From assembly GCF_047971185.1 (NCBI RefSeq), contig NZ_JBKDZH010000051.1:1-64000 (forward strand): DNA of 64,000 nt, read 5' to 3'. The notes below the pieces were generated by a model. The model saw only the letters and a list, made by a program, of their open reading frames with translations. It was not told the origin of the DNA and did no database searches. The position numbers and the translations under genes are program-made. The stretch is from Kluyvera sp047971185. GTDB lineage: Bacteria; Pseudomonadota; Gammaproteobacteria; Enterobacterales; Enterobacteriaceae. Every line of letters starts with the position of its first letter. Positions within the stretch are counted from its first letter, which is position 1. Below, piece after piece: positions 52,832 through 61,580 of the stretch.

Positions 52832-53521
52832 TTAAAACATAATCCAGCCAACCAGCGGGGCCACCAGCACCATCACCACCCCGGAGAGCATCATCACCAG
52901 GCTGGCCACCACGCCTTCCTGCGGGCCCAGCTCGTAGGAACGCGCGGTCCCCGCGCCGTGCGACGCTGCGCCAAAGCCCGCCCCCTTCGCCATCCCTTCA
53001 CGAATGGAAAGCCGTAAAAACAGCACGTCGCCAATCGCCATACCGAACACGCCGGTGACCACCACAAACAACGCCACCAGCTCCGGCTGGCCGCCAAGCG
53101 ATTTCGCCGCCGCCAGCGCAAACGGCGTGGTGATTGAGCGCACCGCCAGGCTACGCTGAATTTCATCCGACAGGGTAAACAGCCGCGCCAGCCACACCGA
53201 ACTGGTCACCGCCACCACGGTTGCCGTGATCACCCCCGCCGACAGCGACATCCAGTGACGTTTGATGATCGCCAGATTGTCGTACACCGGCACGGCAAAG
53301 GCGATGGTCGCCGGGCCGAGCAGCCACAGCAGCCAGTGCGCCTCCCCCATATAGTTCTGGTAGGAGATATGGCCAAACACCAGCATCAGCACCAGCAGTA
53401 CCGGCGTAAGCACCAGCGGCATCAGCGGCAGCTTACGAAAGCGGCGGTACAGTCGTTTATTGGCAAAGTAGAGTACCAGGGTAATAACCAGGCACAGGAC
53501 GCTCAGCTGAAAGTTATTCAT
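52832..53521 (-). CDS. CidB/LrgB-family membrane protein
   Basis: 229 residues with about six membrane segments. Family text: LGPATIAFAVPVYDN, SITTPFALAAAKSLGGQPELVALFVVVTGVFG and GMAKGAGFGAASHGAGTARSYELG. The LrgB/CidB group works with a holin-like CidA/LrgA partner in murein hydrolase export, cell lysis control or pyruvate uptake, depending on species. It overlaps the upstream cidA-like gene by 8 bases, forming a two-gene operon controlled by the divergent LysR gene. YohK is the E. coli relative. Confidence 0.9.
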   Translation of the reverse strand: MNNFQLSVLCLVITLVLYFANKRLYRRFRKLPLMPLVLTPVLLVLMLVFGHISYQNYMGEAHWLLWLLGPATIAFAVPVYDNLAIIKRHWMSLSAGVITATVVAVTSSVWLARLFTLSDEIQRSLAVRSITTPFALAAAKSLGGQPELVALFVVVTGVFGMAIGDVLFLRLSIREGMAKGAGFGAASHGAGTARSYELGPQEGVVASLVMMLSGVVMVLVAPLVGWIMF

Positions 53522-53924
53522 TACGCATCCGCTTCAGTTCATAGCGATACACTTTATCGACCACCCACGCCGTGGCCCCCAGCACCATCATGGTGCTCAG
53601 CGCAATCACGAGGAAAATACGCCAGCCGTCGACCATCAGCAGTTGGGCGTAATTCACCACCGCCACCACCGCCGGAACGAAGAACAGCAGCATCTCCGCC
53701 AGCAGCCAGCGGGAGCCGGCGCGAACCCATTTGAGCGGCACCACGTGGCAAACAATCAGCGCCAGCAGCAGCACCATACCGACCAGATTGGCAGGCAGCG
53801 GCAAATGCCACCAGCTCACCAGATATTCAGCGAAAACAAACAGCCCGGCGTACAGTACAACCTGCACCGGCACCTGCAGACGATTTAACACGGAGGGCAC
53901 AACGCGCCCTAAGGCCTCAGCCAT
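53514..53924 (-). CDS. CidA/LrgA-family holin-like protein
   Basis: 136 residues from ATG 53924, with four hydrophobic segments. Family text: VVLYAGLFVFAEYLVSWWHLPLPANLVGMVLLLALI and AEMLLFFVPAVVAVVNY. A GTG eight codons further upstream is possible but has no better ribosome binding site. It is the first gene of the cidAB-like pair, 100 bases from the divergent LysR regulator. Inner-membrane, possibly holin-like function inferred from the family. Confidence 0.87.
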   Translation of the reverse strand: MAEALGRVVPSVLNRLQVPVQVVLYAGLFVFAEYLVSWWHLPLPANLVGMVLLLALIVCHVVPLKWVRAGSRWLLAEMLLFFVPAVVAVVNYAQLLMVDGWRIFLVIALSTMMVLGATAWVVDKVYRYELKRMRNE

Positions 53925-54026
53925 GGAGGGATGTCCAGAAAAAATCACAGGCGCTCAGTATAGTGAGGCAACGATGATGACAGAAATGAATTAAACTCAT
54001 CGGTAGCATAGTTTAGAGGCATAATC

Positions 54027-54911
54027 ATGGACATAAGAACGCTGCGCTACTTTGTTGAAGTCGTTCGCCAGCAGAGCTTTACTCGAGCGGCGGAGAAACT
54101 CTACGTCACGCAACCGACCATCAGTAAAATGCTCAAAAACCTGGAAGATGAGCTGAACTGCACCCTGCTGATCCGCGACGGCCGCAAGCTGTTGATGACC
54201 GATACCGGGCAGGTGGTGTTTGAGCGCGGGCTGGCGATACTCGATGAATTCCGTCAGCTGGAAGCCGAGCTGAGCGATATTAACCACCTCAACAAGGGCG
54301 TGCTGCGCCTCGGCATCCCGCCAATGGTCGGGATGCTGATGGCCGGGCCGATCGGTCTGTTTCGCCAGCGCTACCCGGGCGTCGAGCTGAAAATTTCCGA
54401 GTTTGGCGGCCTGACGGTGCAGCAGGCGGTGATGAACGGCGAGCTGGATCTGGCAATGACCGCGCTGCCGGTTGAAGAGGAGAGCGCACTGACGACCCTG
54501 CCGCTGTTCAGCCACCCGCTGTGCGTGCTGGTGCCCCGCTCCGGCGAATGGCTGGAACAAACGTCGGTGTCGCCAACGCAGCTGGCCGCCCATCCGCTGC
54601 TGATTTATAACGAAGATTTCGCCCTTAGCCGCCAGCTGATGCAGCTGTTCGCCCGTCATGACGTCAAGCCGCGCATCGCGGTGCGCAGCGGGCAGTGGGA
54701 TTTTCTGGCGGCGATGGTGCAGGCGGGCGTCGGCGTGGCGATTCTTCCGGAACCGATTTGCCGCAAGCTGGACGAAAAAACGCTGCGCTGGCTGCCGCTG
54801 GAGAGCGAGCTGCGCTGGCAGCTGGGGATGATCTGGCGGGAGGGGGTGTATTTGTCGCACAGCGCCCAGGCGTGGCTGAAGTGCTGTGAGGGGTTTACGC
54901 TGCCGGAGTAG
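54027..54911 (+). CDS. LysR-family regulator (CidR-like)
   Basis: 294 residues. The N-terminal winged helix-turn-helix (MDIRTLRYFVEVVRQQSFTRAAEKLYVTQPTISKMLKNLEDEL) is followed by the periplasmic-binding-protein-like effector domain (about 90-290). Divergence from the cidAB-like operon is the classic arrangement for its regulator, as with CidR in Gram-positives. The 78-102 base divergent gap holds AT-rich dyads but I could not define a T-N11-A box with confidence. Confidence 0.92.
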   Translation: MDIRTLRYFVEVVRQQSFTRAAEKLYVTQPTISKMLKNLEDELNCTLLIRDGRKLLMTDTGQVVFERGLAILDEFRQLEAELSDINHLNKGVLRLGIPPMVGMLMAGPIGLFRQRYPGVELKISEFGGLTVQQAVMNGELDLAMTALPVEEESALTTLPLFSHPLCVLVPRSGEWLEQTSVSPTQLAAHPLLIYNEDFALSRQLMQLFARHDVKPRIAVRSGQWDFLAAMVQAGVGVAILPEPICRKLDEKTLRWLPLESELRWQLGMIWREGVYLSHSAQAWLKCCEGFTLPE

Positions 54912-54932
54912 AAGTTTAGGCACGGTCCGCCC

Positions 54933-54956
54933 CCTCTCCCTTTTTAAGGGAGAGGG
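54933..54956. repeat. CCCTCTCCC palindromic element
   Basis: Stem CCCTCTCCC / GGGAGAGGG with a T/A loop between convergent lysR and yjcE. It could terminate both; it belongs to the same family as the elements at 14382 and 37497. Confidence 0.75.
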
Positions 54957-54983
54957 AACTGGTCGGCACACGCTTTATCGGTA

Positions 54984-56630
54984 TTACGCGTCTTCGATCA
55001 ACAACGCTTCCAGCAGGTCGAGATCGTGCAGCAGTTTTTGCAGCGTCTCATTACTGATCTGTCTGGTCGCGCGCAGGTGGTACAGCTCCCCGCGCTCGGA
55101 ACGCAGCGCCGCAAGGCGGAAGCGGCGTTCCAGCTGCTCTTCCAGCATCGACGTTTCCACATCGTTACGCCCATCCACGCGGCGGCGCAGGTTACCGATC
55201 ACTCGTGAGCTGACCTCGGTCAGCAGCTGGTTGTCGATATTCTCGTTGGTGTCCGCCGCCAGACGTTCTTCCATTTTCTGGATGGCGACAATCGCCACGT
55301 CCGCCGTGGCCGCACGCGCCAGACGCTCTTCGCTACGCTGCTGCGCGTGGTCGGTAGATTCGATATGGCGCAGCAGAATCGGCAGCGCAATCACGCCCAC
55401 AAACAGCGAGAACAGAATGACGCCCGCGGCGAGGAACACCAGTTCATAGCGCGCCGGGAAGGCATCGCCCGTCGGCAGCAGCAGCGGGATAGAAAGCACA
55501 CCGGCGAGGGTAATCGCCCCGCGCACCCCGGCGACAGAGGAGATCAGCAGCTCGCGGGTGGTCCAGGAACCAAACTCCATCGGTTTCTTTTTCAGGAAAC
55601 GCTGACTGAGCTTGCGCATCGTCCACAGCCAGCCGAAGCGCACCACCATCAGCGCCGCGTAGATCAGGATGATATCGGTAAACAGCATCCAGGTTTCCAC
55701 GTTCGGGTCGGCTTCGGCAGCGACCAGCGACGTCTCAAGGATCGCCGGCAGCTGCAGGCCCAACAGCAGGAACACCATGCCGTTACACACCACCTCCAGC
55801 ATCGCCCAGGTGCTGTTGGCGCGCAGGCGCATCGCCAGCGGCGCGGTGCGCATTACGCCAGAGCGGGTGATGGTCATCCCCGCCGCCACCGCCGCCAGAA
55901 TGCCGGAGACGCCGATATGTTCGGCAATCAGGTAAGACGCGAACGGCAGCAGGAACAGCAGCACAATCTGGGTGGCGGGTTCATCGCCGCCCCAGCGGCT
56001 GAGGAAGCGCATTGAGCGGCCGTACAGCCAGCTCACCACGAAACCCGCGAGGATCCCGCCAATCGCCACCTTGAGGAATTCCACCGTCGCCCCGCCCACG
56101 GTAAACACCATGGTGCCCATCGCTACCGCGACGGCAAACTTCAGCGACACCAGGCCGGAGGCGTCATTCATCAGCGCCTCGCCCTGCAAAATGCCCATGA
56201 TTTTCTTCGGAATGCGCCCTTCTCCGACAATGCCGGAAAGCGCCACGGCATCGGTCGGCGACAGCACCGCCGCCAGCGCAAACGCCGGAATAAGCGGGAT
56301 GCCCGGCACAATCCAGTAGATCAGGAAGCCAATCCCGACCACCGTCACCAGCACTAACGCCAGCGCCAGGCCGAGAATCTCCCTGCCGTGCTCGATAAAC
56401 TCGCGGGTCGGCGTTTTCCAGCCGTCGGCAAACAGCAGCGGCGGGATGAACAGCACCAGGAAGAGTTCAGGATCAAATTCCACATGCAGGCCAAAGGTTG
56501 GCCAGGCCAGCATCGCGCCAATGGCGATTTGCATTAAAGGAAGTGGAACCTGGAAGGGCAGTACGCGTGTAACCACCCCTGAGAGCGAAACCACGAGGGT
56601 CATGATGAGTATGGTAAAGAATATTTCCAT
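54984..56630 (-). CDS. yjcE: CPA1-family Na+/H+ antiporter YjcE
   Basis: 548 residues (E. coli YjcE 549). About twelve membrane segments occupy residues 1-410 with CPA1 motifs (FIPPLLFADGWKTP, LSPTDAVALSGI, GEALMNDASGLVSLKFA containing the conserved ND pair, GVRGAITLAGVLS). A cytoplasmic helical tail (about 420-548) follows. It is annotated as a putative cation/proton antiporter in E. coli; the physiological ion is not certain. Single gene, same direction as ghxP upstream. Confidence 0.95.
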   Translation of the reverse strand: MEIFFTILIMTLVVSLSGVVTRVLPFQVPLPLMQIAIGAMLAWPTFGLHVEFDPELFLVLFIPPLLFADGWKTPTREFIEHGREILGLALALVLVTVVGIGFLIYWIVPGIPLIPAFALAAVLSPTDAVALSGIVGEGRIPKKIMGILQGEALMNDASGLVSLKFAVAVAMGTMVFTVGGATVEFLKVAIGGILAGFVVSWLYGRSMRFLSRWGGDEPATQIVLLFLLPFASYLIAEHIGVSGILAAVAAGMTITRSGVMRTAPLAMRLRANSTWAMLEVVCNGMVFLLLGLQLPAILETSLVAAEADPNVETWMLFTDIILIYAALMVVRFGWLWTMRKLSQRFLKKKPMEFGSWTTRELLISSVAGVRGAITLAGVLSIPLLLPTGDAFPARYELVFLAAGVILFSLFVGVIALPILLRHIESTDHAQQRSEERLARAATADVAIVAIQKMEERLAADTNENIDNQLLTEVSSRVIGNLRRRVDGRNDVETSMLEEQLERRFRLAALRSERGELYHLRATRQISNETLQKLLHDLDLLEALLIEDA

Positions 56631-56767
56631 GCGTTCCCTGTTTACAGCGTTGTCTTATTATTCAAAACATGAAGCGTCGTGCTTCTTATCATACGCGTAT
56701 CAGAGTAACGCAAAAGGAAACGAGACGCGGCTGAAAATCGAAAAAAATGGCCGGGCTATAATGCAAA

Positions 56768-56787
56768 AACCCGCCGAGCGGCGGGTT
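56768..56787 (-). terminator. Terminator of ghxP
   Basis: Perfect 8-bp stem AACCCGCC / GGCGGGTT with a 4-base loop. On the minus strand it is followed by TTTTGCAT. It lies 20 bases beyond the ghxP stop. Confidence 0.85.
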
Positions 56788-56807
56788 GTTGTGCAGCGAA
56801 AGGGGGA

Positions 56808-58157
56808 TTAAATCGCCCAGCCGCCCGCATAGAAAGCCACCAGCGCCACCGCGATAATCACGGTGCCGATGTTCAGCTTGCGCCATTCGCCGGACACCAT
56901 GCGGCCCACCACCAGCGTTGCGAAGCCGATCATGATGCCGGTAACGATGTTACAGGTCAGCACGATCATCACCGCGGTGATCAGGCCGGACATCGCATCA
57001 ACGAAGTCGTTGAAGTCGATACGCGCCACGTTGCTCAGCATCAGCAGGCCCACGTACATCAGCGCCGGTGCGGTCGCGTAGCCCGGGACCAGGTAAGACA
57101 GCGGAGAGAGGAACAGGATCAGCAGGAACAGCACGCCAACGGTGATGGCCGTTAAGCCGGTTTTCCCGCCCGCCGCCGTACCCGCTGCGGATTCGATGTA
57201 CACCGCCGCCGGGGCTGCACCGACTACCGCTGAGAAGACGCTGCTCAGGGAGTCGGTGGTCAGCGCTTTGCCGCCGTTGATGATCTGGCCGTCTTTATCC
57301 AGCAGGTTTGCCTGGCCGGCGACCGCGCGGATAGTACCAGTGGCATCGAACACCGCCGTCATCACCAGCGCCAGCACGCTTGGCAGCACGATCGGGTTGA
57401 GCGCGCCCATGATATCCAGGCTGCCGATCAGCGAGTTGCCGTTGTCATCGCTCAGCGACGGCATGGCGAACACGCCGGAGAAGTGCACGTTCGGGTCGAA
57501 AATCAGGCCGACGATAGAGACGCCGATGATGGTCAGCAGAATGCCACCCGGGACCTTCAGTTTTTCAAGGCCGATAATCATCGCCAGGCCAATCAGCGTC
57601 ATCACCACCGGGAAGCTGTCGAACTGACCCAGCGCAACCGGCAGGCCGTCCAGCGGGTTTTTCACCACCATACCGACGCCGTTGGCGGCAATCAGCAGCA
57701 GGAACAGGCCGATACCGATGCCGGTGCCGTGCGCAATCCCCTGCGGCAGATTGCGCAAGATCCAGCTACGGATACCGGAAGCGGAGATGATGGTGAAGAG
57801 CACGCCCATCAGGAACACCGCGCCCAGGGCCACCGGCACGCTGATGTGCTGGCCCAGCACCAGGCTGAAGGCGGTAAAGGCGGTCAGCGAGATGGCGCAG
57901 CCAATGGCTAAAGGCAGATTCGCCCACAGCCCCATCACGATAGACCCGACACCGGCCACCAGGCAGGTCGCCACGAACACCGCGGCAGGCGGGAAGCCGG
58001 CTTTACCCAGCATGCCCGGTACCACGATCACCGAGTACACCATCGCCAGGAAGGTGGTCAAACCGGCGACAATCTCCTGACGAACGGAGCTACCACGAGC
58101 AGAAATTTTAAACCAGGCGTCCAATGAACCGCCGGTACGCGCTGAAGGCGTAGACAT
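56808..58157 (-). CDS. ghxP: Guanine/hypoxanthine permease GhxP
   Basis: High-affinity purine base permease of the AzgA subfamily (nucleobase:cation symporter 2 superfamily), 449 residues as in E. coli (formerly yjcD). Start MSTPSARTGGSLDAWFKISARGSSVRQEIVAGLTTFLAMVYSVIVVPG; about twelve to fourteen membrane segments; motifs AVFDATGTIRAVAGQ and ESAAGTAAGGKTGLTAI. The ATG at 58157 has AGGGG about 10 bases upstream; an in-frame ATG three codons earlier is too close to it. Three PurR-like boxes lie upstream. Confidence 0.96.
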   Translation of the reverse strand: MSTPSARTGGSLDAWFKISARGSSVRQEIVAGLTTFLAMVYSVIVVPGMLGKAGFPPAAVFVATCLVAGVGSIVMGLWANLPLAIGCAISLTAFTAFSLVLGQHISVPVALGAVFLMGVLFTIISASGIRSWILRNLPQGIAHGTGIGIGLFLLLIAANGVGMVVKNPLDGLPVALGQFDSFPVVMTLIGLAMIIGLEKLKVPGGILLTIIGVSIVGLIFDPNVHFSGVFAMPSLSDDNGNSLIGSLDIMGALNPIVLPSVLALVMTAVFDATGTIRAVAGQANLLDKDGQIINGGKALTTDSLSSVFSAVVGAAPAAVYIESAAGTAAGGKTGLTAITVGVLFLLILFLSPLSYLVPGYATAPALMYVGLLMLSNVARIDFNDFVDAMSGLITAVMIVLTCNIVTGIMIGFATLVVGRMVSGEWRKLNIGTVIIAVALVAFYAGGWAI

Positions 58158-58555
58158 AGAAAACATCCCCTGAGAGTTTTTATCATTCGTTCGTCTGCGT
58201 GGTGGAACATCCACTGCCAGCTAAGCGTCATCTCCGTGTGCTACATTGCGGCAAAGGGGAGCCACAAAAAAAGCAAACGATTAACTCCGCGCAGACAAAA
58301 CGATAATCGGAATACCTCATCTCCGCGGGTGCGTAATGAGGTTGGCCTGCTGATTTTCGGCATAAGATGCGTCCGAAAATCCGAGGCAAACGATTATCTG
58401 GCTTTTATGCCCCCTTTTTCAACAGAAGTTTGCCCTGGTTTATGAAAATTAACGATTCCCGATGAAGAATTCACCAACCCATGCGCAAACGTTATCGTTA
58501 ATGCGCAATCCAGCAACAATTCTATGGCAAAAATGTCGCAATCCTGGGGGGATCG
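58158..58555 (-). promoter_or_regulatory. ghxP upstream region with three PurR-like boxes
   Basis: About 400 bases between the soxR 3' end and ghxP. Three words fit the PurR consensus ANGCAANCGNTTNCNT well: AAGCAAACGATTAACT (58271-58286), AGGCAAACGATTATCT (58384-58399) and GCGCAAACGTTATCGT (58483-58498). PurR control of ghxP would fit its role in purine salvage. No other gene is visible. Confidence 0.55.
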
Positions 58556-59014
58556 TTATTCTTCTTCCAGTAGGCGCGCGCCGGTCCCCTCTTCCCCCAG
58601 CTTGTCGCCCGGGTTACGCAGCGGGCAGTCGCGCAACGACATGCAGCCGCAGCCGATACAGCCGTCGAGCTGATCGCGCAGCGCCTCCATGGCGTGAATG
58701 CGTTTATCCAGCTCTTCCCGCCATTGGGTGGTCAGGTGTTTCCAGTCGCGCGGCCCCAGCGTGTGGTTTTCCGGTAGTACGCTGAAGGAGTCGCCGATGG
58801 TGGCCAGCGGAATACCAAGGCGCTGGGCAATTTTAATGATCGCCACGTAGCGCAGCACATCGCGCTTATAGCGCCGCTGATTACCGCTATTTCGTGTGCT
58901 GTGAATCAGCCCTTTGCTCTCATAAAAATGCAGCGCTGAGACCGCAACCCCAGTACGTTTCGCTACTTCACCCGGCGTCAGCAGCGATTTTATGCGGGTC
59001 GATTTTTTTTCCAT
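58556..59014 (-). CDS. soxR: Redox-sensing MerR-family activator SoxR
   Basis: 152 residues (E. coli 154). N-terminal MerR helix-turn-helix (LTPGEVAKRTGVAVSALHFYESKGLI), a dimerisation helix, and the [2Fe-2S] cluster cysteines Cys119, Cys122, Cys124 and Cys130 in CIGCGCMSLRDC, at the same numbers as in E. coli. When oxidised by redox-cycling compounds it activates the divergent soxS promoter. The soxR promoter lies in the 87-bp shared region. Confidence 0.97.
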   Translation of the reverse strand: MEKKSTRIKSLLTPGEVAKRTGVAVSALHFYESKGLIHSTRNSGNQRRYKRDVLRYVAIIKIAQRLGIPLATIGDSFSVLPENHTLGPRDWKHLTTQWREELDKRIHAMEALRDQLDGCIGCGCMSLRDCPLRNPGDKLGEEGTGARLLEEE

Positions 59015-59021
59015 AATCCGC

Positions 59022-59052
59022 TTTACCTCAAGTTAACTTGAGGAATTATACT
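59022..59052 (+). promoter_or_regulatory. soxS promoter with SoxR operator
   Basis: -35 TTTACC (59022-59027) and -10 TATACT (59047-59052) are separated by the overlong 19-bp spacer typical of MerR-type promoters. Centred in it is the perfect 18-bp palindrome CCTCAAGTTAACTTGAGG (59026-59043), the known SoxR site. Confidence 0.93.
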
Positions 59053-59101
59053 CGCCCCCAGACAAGAAATCGACGCGAAAATAGACAACGGGGAGAGCCT
59101 T

Positions 59102-59431
59102 ATGTCCCATCGGGAAATTATTCATACGCTTACTGAATGGATAGATGAACATATCGATCAACCGCTTAATATCGACATCGTGGCCCGGAAATCCGGCTAC
59201 TCGAAGTGGTATCTGCAAAGAATGTTCCGCACCGTGATGCACCAGACGCTGGGTGAATATATCCGTCAGCGCCGCCTGCTGCTGGCGGCCGAAGCCTTGC
59301 GCACCACTCAGCGCCCTATCTTCGATATTGCGATGGATCTGGGTTATGTCTCTCAGCAGACCTTCTCGCGCGTGTTCCGCCGCGAGTTCGACCGCACGCC
59401 GACCGACTATCGTCATCAGATCTCCGCGTAG
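59102..59431 (+). CDS. soxS: AraC-family superoxide response activator SoxS
   Basis: 109 residues (E. coli 107), consisting only of the two-helix-turn-helix AraC/XylS DNA-binding domain: LNIDIVARKSGYSKWYLQRMFR and IFDIAMDLGYVSQQTFSRVFRREFDRTPTDYRH. It activates the superoxide regulon. Transcribed from the SoxR-controlled promoter, with GGGGAGAG before ATG. In E. coli pdeC follows; here yjcB follows directly after about 220 bases that show no further gene. Confidence 0.97.
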   Translation: MSHREIIHTLTEWIDEHIDQPLNIDIVARKSGYSKWYLQRMFRTVMHQTLGEYIRQRRLLLAAEALRTTQRPIFDIAMDLGYVSQQTFSRVFRREFDRTPTDYRHQISA

Positions 59432-59652
59432 CACCGCTGCGCCGCGGCATAACGGGCCGCGGCGTTGACAAAAATCCTGCGTTTACCTCTGGTGAATAAA
59501 ACAACAAACGTGATATAGTTCACATATCGAGATGAAACAAAAACACTGTTTCATTCAATTTGTGAATGCCTTCAGATAGCCTGAGCGCCTTGCGCCTCAA
59601 TCGATAAGTGCTGTCAGGGCAACTTGTTGTTTATCTCTGAGGATAAGGTCTC

Positions 59653-59934
59653 ATGGTTTCCATTACCGCAGGCGTCGCACTGTTACGCTGGCCGTTAACC
59701 AGCGCCGTACTGATGTTTCTCGCCAGTACCCTGAAAATTCAATTCCGTAAATCCGACTATGCCGGGCTCGCTGTGATCAGCGGTATGTTAGGCGTGGCCG
59801 CCGCCTGCTGGTTTGCGACCGGATTACTGGGCATCACGCTGGTCGATATCGCCACCATCTTCAACAATATTAAAGATGTGATGGTTGAAGTGATGAGCCA
59901 TGCGCCGCCGGAATGGCCGGTTGCCCTGTACTGA
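59653..59934 (+). CDS. yjcB: Inner-membrane protein YjcB
   Basis: 93 residues, the same length as E. coli YjcB and similar throughout (LLRWPLTSAVLMFLASTLKIQFRKSDYAGLAVIS, ACWFATGLLGITLVDIATIFNNI, HAPPEWP). Two or three hydrophobic segments predict an inner-membrane protein. Function unknown. AGGATAAGG precedes ATG. A strong terminator follows. Confidence 0.92.
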   Translation: MVSITAGVALLRWPLTSAVLMFLASTLKIQFRKSDYAGLAVISGMLGVAAACWFATGLLGITLVDIATIFNNIKDVMVEVMSHAPPEWPVALY

Positions 59935-59940
59935 TTCGAA

Positions 59941-59964
59941 AACCCCGACCCGTCGGGGTTTTTT
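59941..59964 (+). terminator. Rho-independent terminator of yjcB
   Basis: Stem AACCCCGA / TCGGGGTT with a 4-base loop followed by TTTTATT, 6 bases after the yjcB stop. Confidence 0.93.
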
Positions 59965-60062
59965 ATTGCCTGACGCCCGCCATAAAAAAGCCTTCCCCTC
60001 AGCAGGGTTTTTTAGCTTCGCTCGACTAAAATATACGGATGCGCCCTGCGGAGTGCCGCACC

Positions 60063-61574
60063 ATGAACGCCATCCCTTTTTGTCGTGTTATCACCGCCAG
60101 CCTTAGCGCCCTGCTGCTGACCGGCGCGGCCTTTGCCGCCGCGCCGCCGGAGGAACCGAGCGACGCGCTGGAGGTCAATATCGAGAGCATCATGCAGCCC
60201 TGGAAGGGCGACCTGCCCGGGATGCTCGACCGTCGGGTCATTCGCGTGTTAACCACCTTCAGCAAGACCTTCTTTTTTATCGATAAAGGCCAGCAGCGCG
60301 GGGCAACCCACGATATTTTCACCGAATTTGAACGCAGCCTGAATGCCCAGCTCGCGAAAGAGAAAAAGCTTAAGCAGCGCCACCTCAAAGTGCGCATTAT
60401 TTTTGTGCCGGTCACCCGCGATAATCTCTTCAGCGCCCTGAACGAGGGCAAAGGGGATATCGCGGCGGCCAATCTCACCATTACCGCATCGCGCCAGCAG
60501 GCAGTCACCTTCACCGACCCGATTTACAGCAACATTCAGGAGCTACTCATCTCCGGCCCCGCTTCGCCGCCTGTGGCAAGCGCTGACGATCTCTCCGGTC
60601 GGGAAGTCTTTGTCCGCCGTTCATCCAGCTACTACGAAAGCCTGGTCGCCCTTAACGCGCGCTTTGCTAAAGCCTCGCGCCCGCCGGTCGTTATCAAACC
60701 CGCGCCGGAAGCGCTGGAAGATGAAGATCTGCTGGAAATGCTCAACGCCGGGCTGATTCCGCTGATCGTGGTCGATCGCCACAAGGCGCTGTTCTGGAAA
60801 CAGGTATTCCCGAAAATTCAGGTGCATGAAGACATTGTGCTGCGCGATAACGGCAGCATCGCCTGGGCGGTGCGCAAAGATAACCCGCAGCTGCTGGCGA
60901 AGCTCAACGCCTTTATTAAAGACAACCGCCAGGGCAGCACGCTGGGCAATACCCTTTTGCTGCGCTACCTGAAAAGCGCGAAATACGTTAAAAACGCTGC
61001 GGCGGAGAAAGAACGGCGTAAGTTTCTCAGGATGGTGGACATTTTCCGTAAGTATGGCGACCGCTATGACGTCGACTGGCTGCTGATGGCGGCGCAGGGC
61101 TATCAGGAGTCGCGGCTGAATCAGTCGGTGCGCAGCCATGTCGGCGCGATTGGCGTCATGCAGGTGATGCCCAGCACCGGAAAAGAGCTGAAGGTGGGCG
61201 ATATCAAGCAGCTGGACCCGAACATTCACGCCGGGGTGAAGTATATGCGCTGGATGATCGATCGCTACTACGGCGACGAACCGATGACGCAGCTGGATAA
61301 GGCGCTGTTTTCTTTCGCCTCCTATAATGCTGGCCCGGCGCGCATTGCGCGTCTGCGTACGGAGACGAAAAAACGTGGTTTTGACCCTAACGTCTGGTTT
61401 GGCAACGTGGAAAATCTCGCCGCCGAAAAGATTGGCGCCGAGACGGTGACCTACGTAAGCAATATCTACAAGTACTACATCGCTTATCGGCTGATTCTCG
61501 ACGAGATGAACCGCAAACGGGCAGCGACGGGGAAACCGCCGATTCTGCCCGCTGCCGATAAAAATGACGGCTAG
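60063..61574 (+). CDS. MltF-like lytic transglycosylase with solute-binding domain
   Basis: 503 residues. Signal peptide MNAIPFCRVITASLSALLLTGAAFA, then a family 3 solute-binding-like domain (about 55-290: RRVIRVLTTFSKTFFFIDKGQQRGATHDIFTEFE, GDIAAANLTITASRQQAVTFTDPI) and a family 1 lytic transglycosylase domain (about 330-480) with catalytic Glu349 in AAQGYQESRLNQ and the GVMQVMP and FASYNAGPARI motifs. It would cleave murein glycan strands, with the first domain sensing muropeptides as in MltF. It has no lipobox and differs from housekeeping MltF. Start at ATG 60063 is preferred for the signal peptide; ATG 60039 is also in frame. Single gene, downstream partner convergent. Confidence 0.88.
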   Translation: MNAIPFCRVITASLSALLLTGAAFAAAPPEEPSDALEVNIESIMQPWKGDLPGMLDRRVIRVLTTFSKTFFFIDKGQQRGATHDIFTEFERSLNAQLAKEKKLKQRHLKVRIIFVPVTRDNLFSALNEGKGDIAAANLTITASRQQAVTFTDPIYSNIQELLISGPASPPVASADDLSGREVFVRRSSSYYESLVALNARFAKASRPPVVIKPAPEALEDEDLLEMLNAGLIPLIVVDRHKALFWKQVFPKIQVHEDIVLRDNGSIAWAVRKDNPQLLAKLNAFIKDNRQGSTLGNTLLLRYLKSAKYVKNAAAEKERRKFLRMVDIFRKYGDRYDVDWLLMAAQGYQESRLNQSVRSHVGAIGVMQVMPSTGKELKVGDIKQLDPNIHAGVKYMRWMIDRYYGDEPMTQLDKALFSFASYNAGPARIARLRTETKKRGFDPNVWFGNVENLAAEKIGAETVTYVSNIYKYYIAYRLILDEMNRKRAATGKPPILPAADKNDG

Positions 61575-61580
61575 CGTCGG

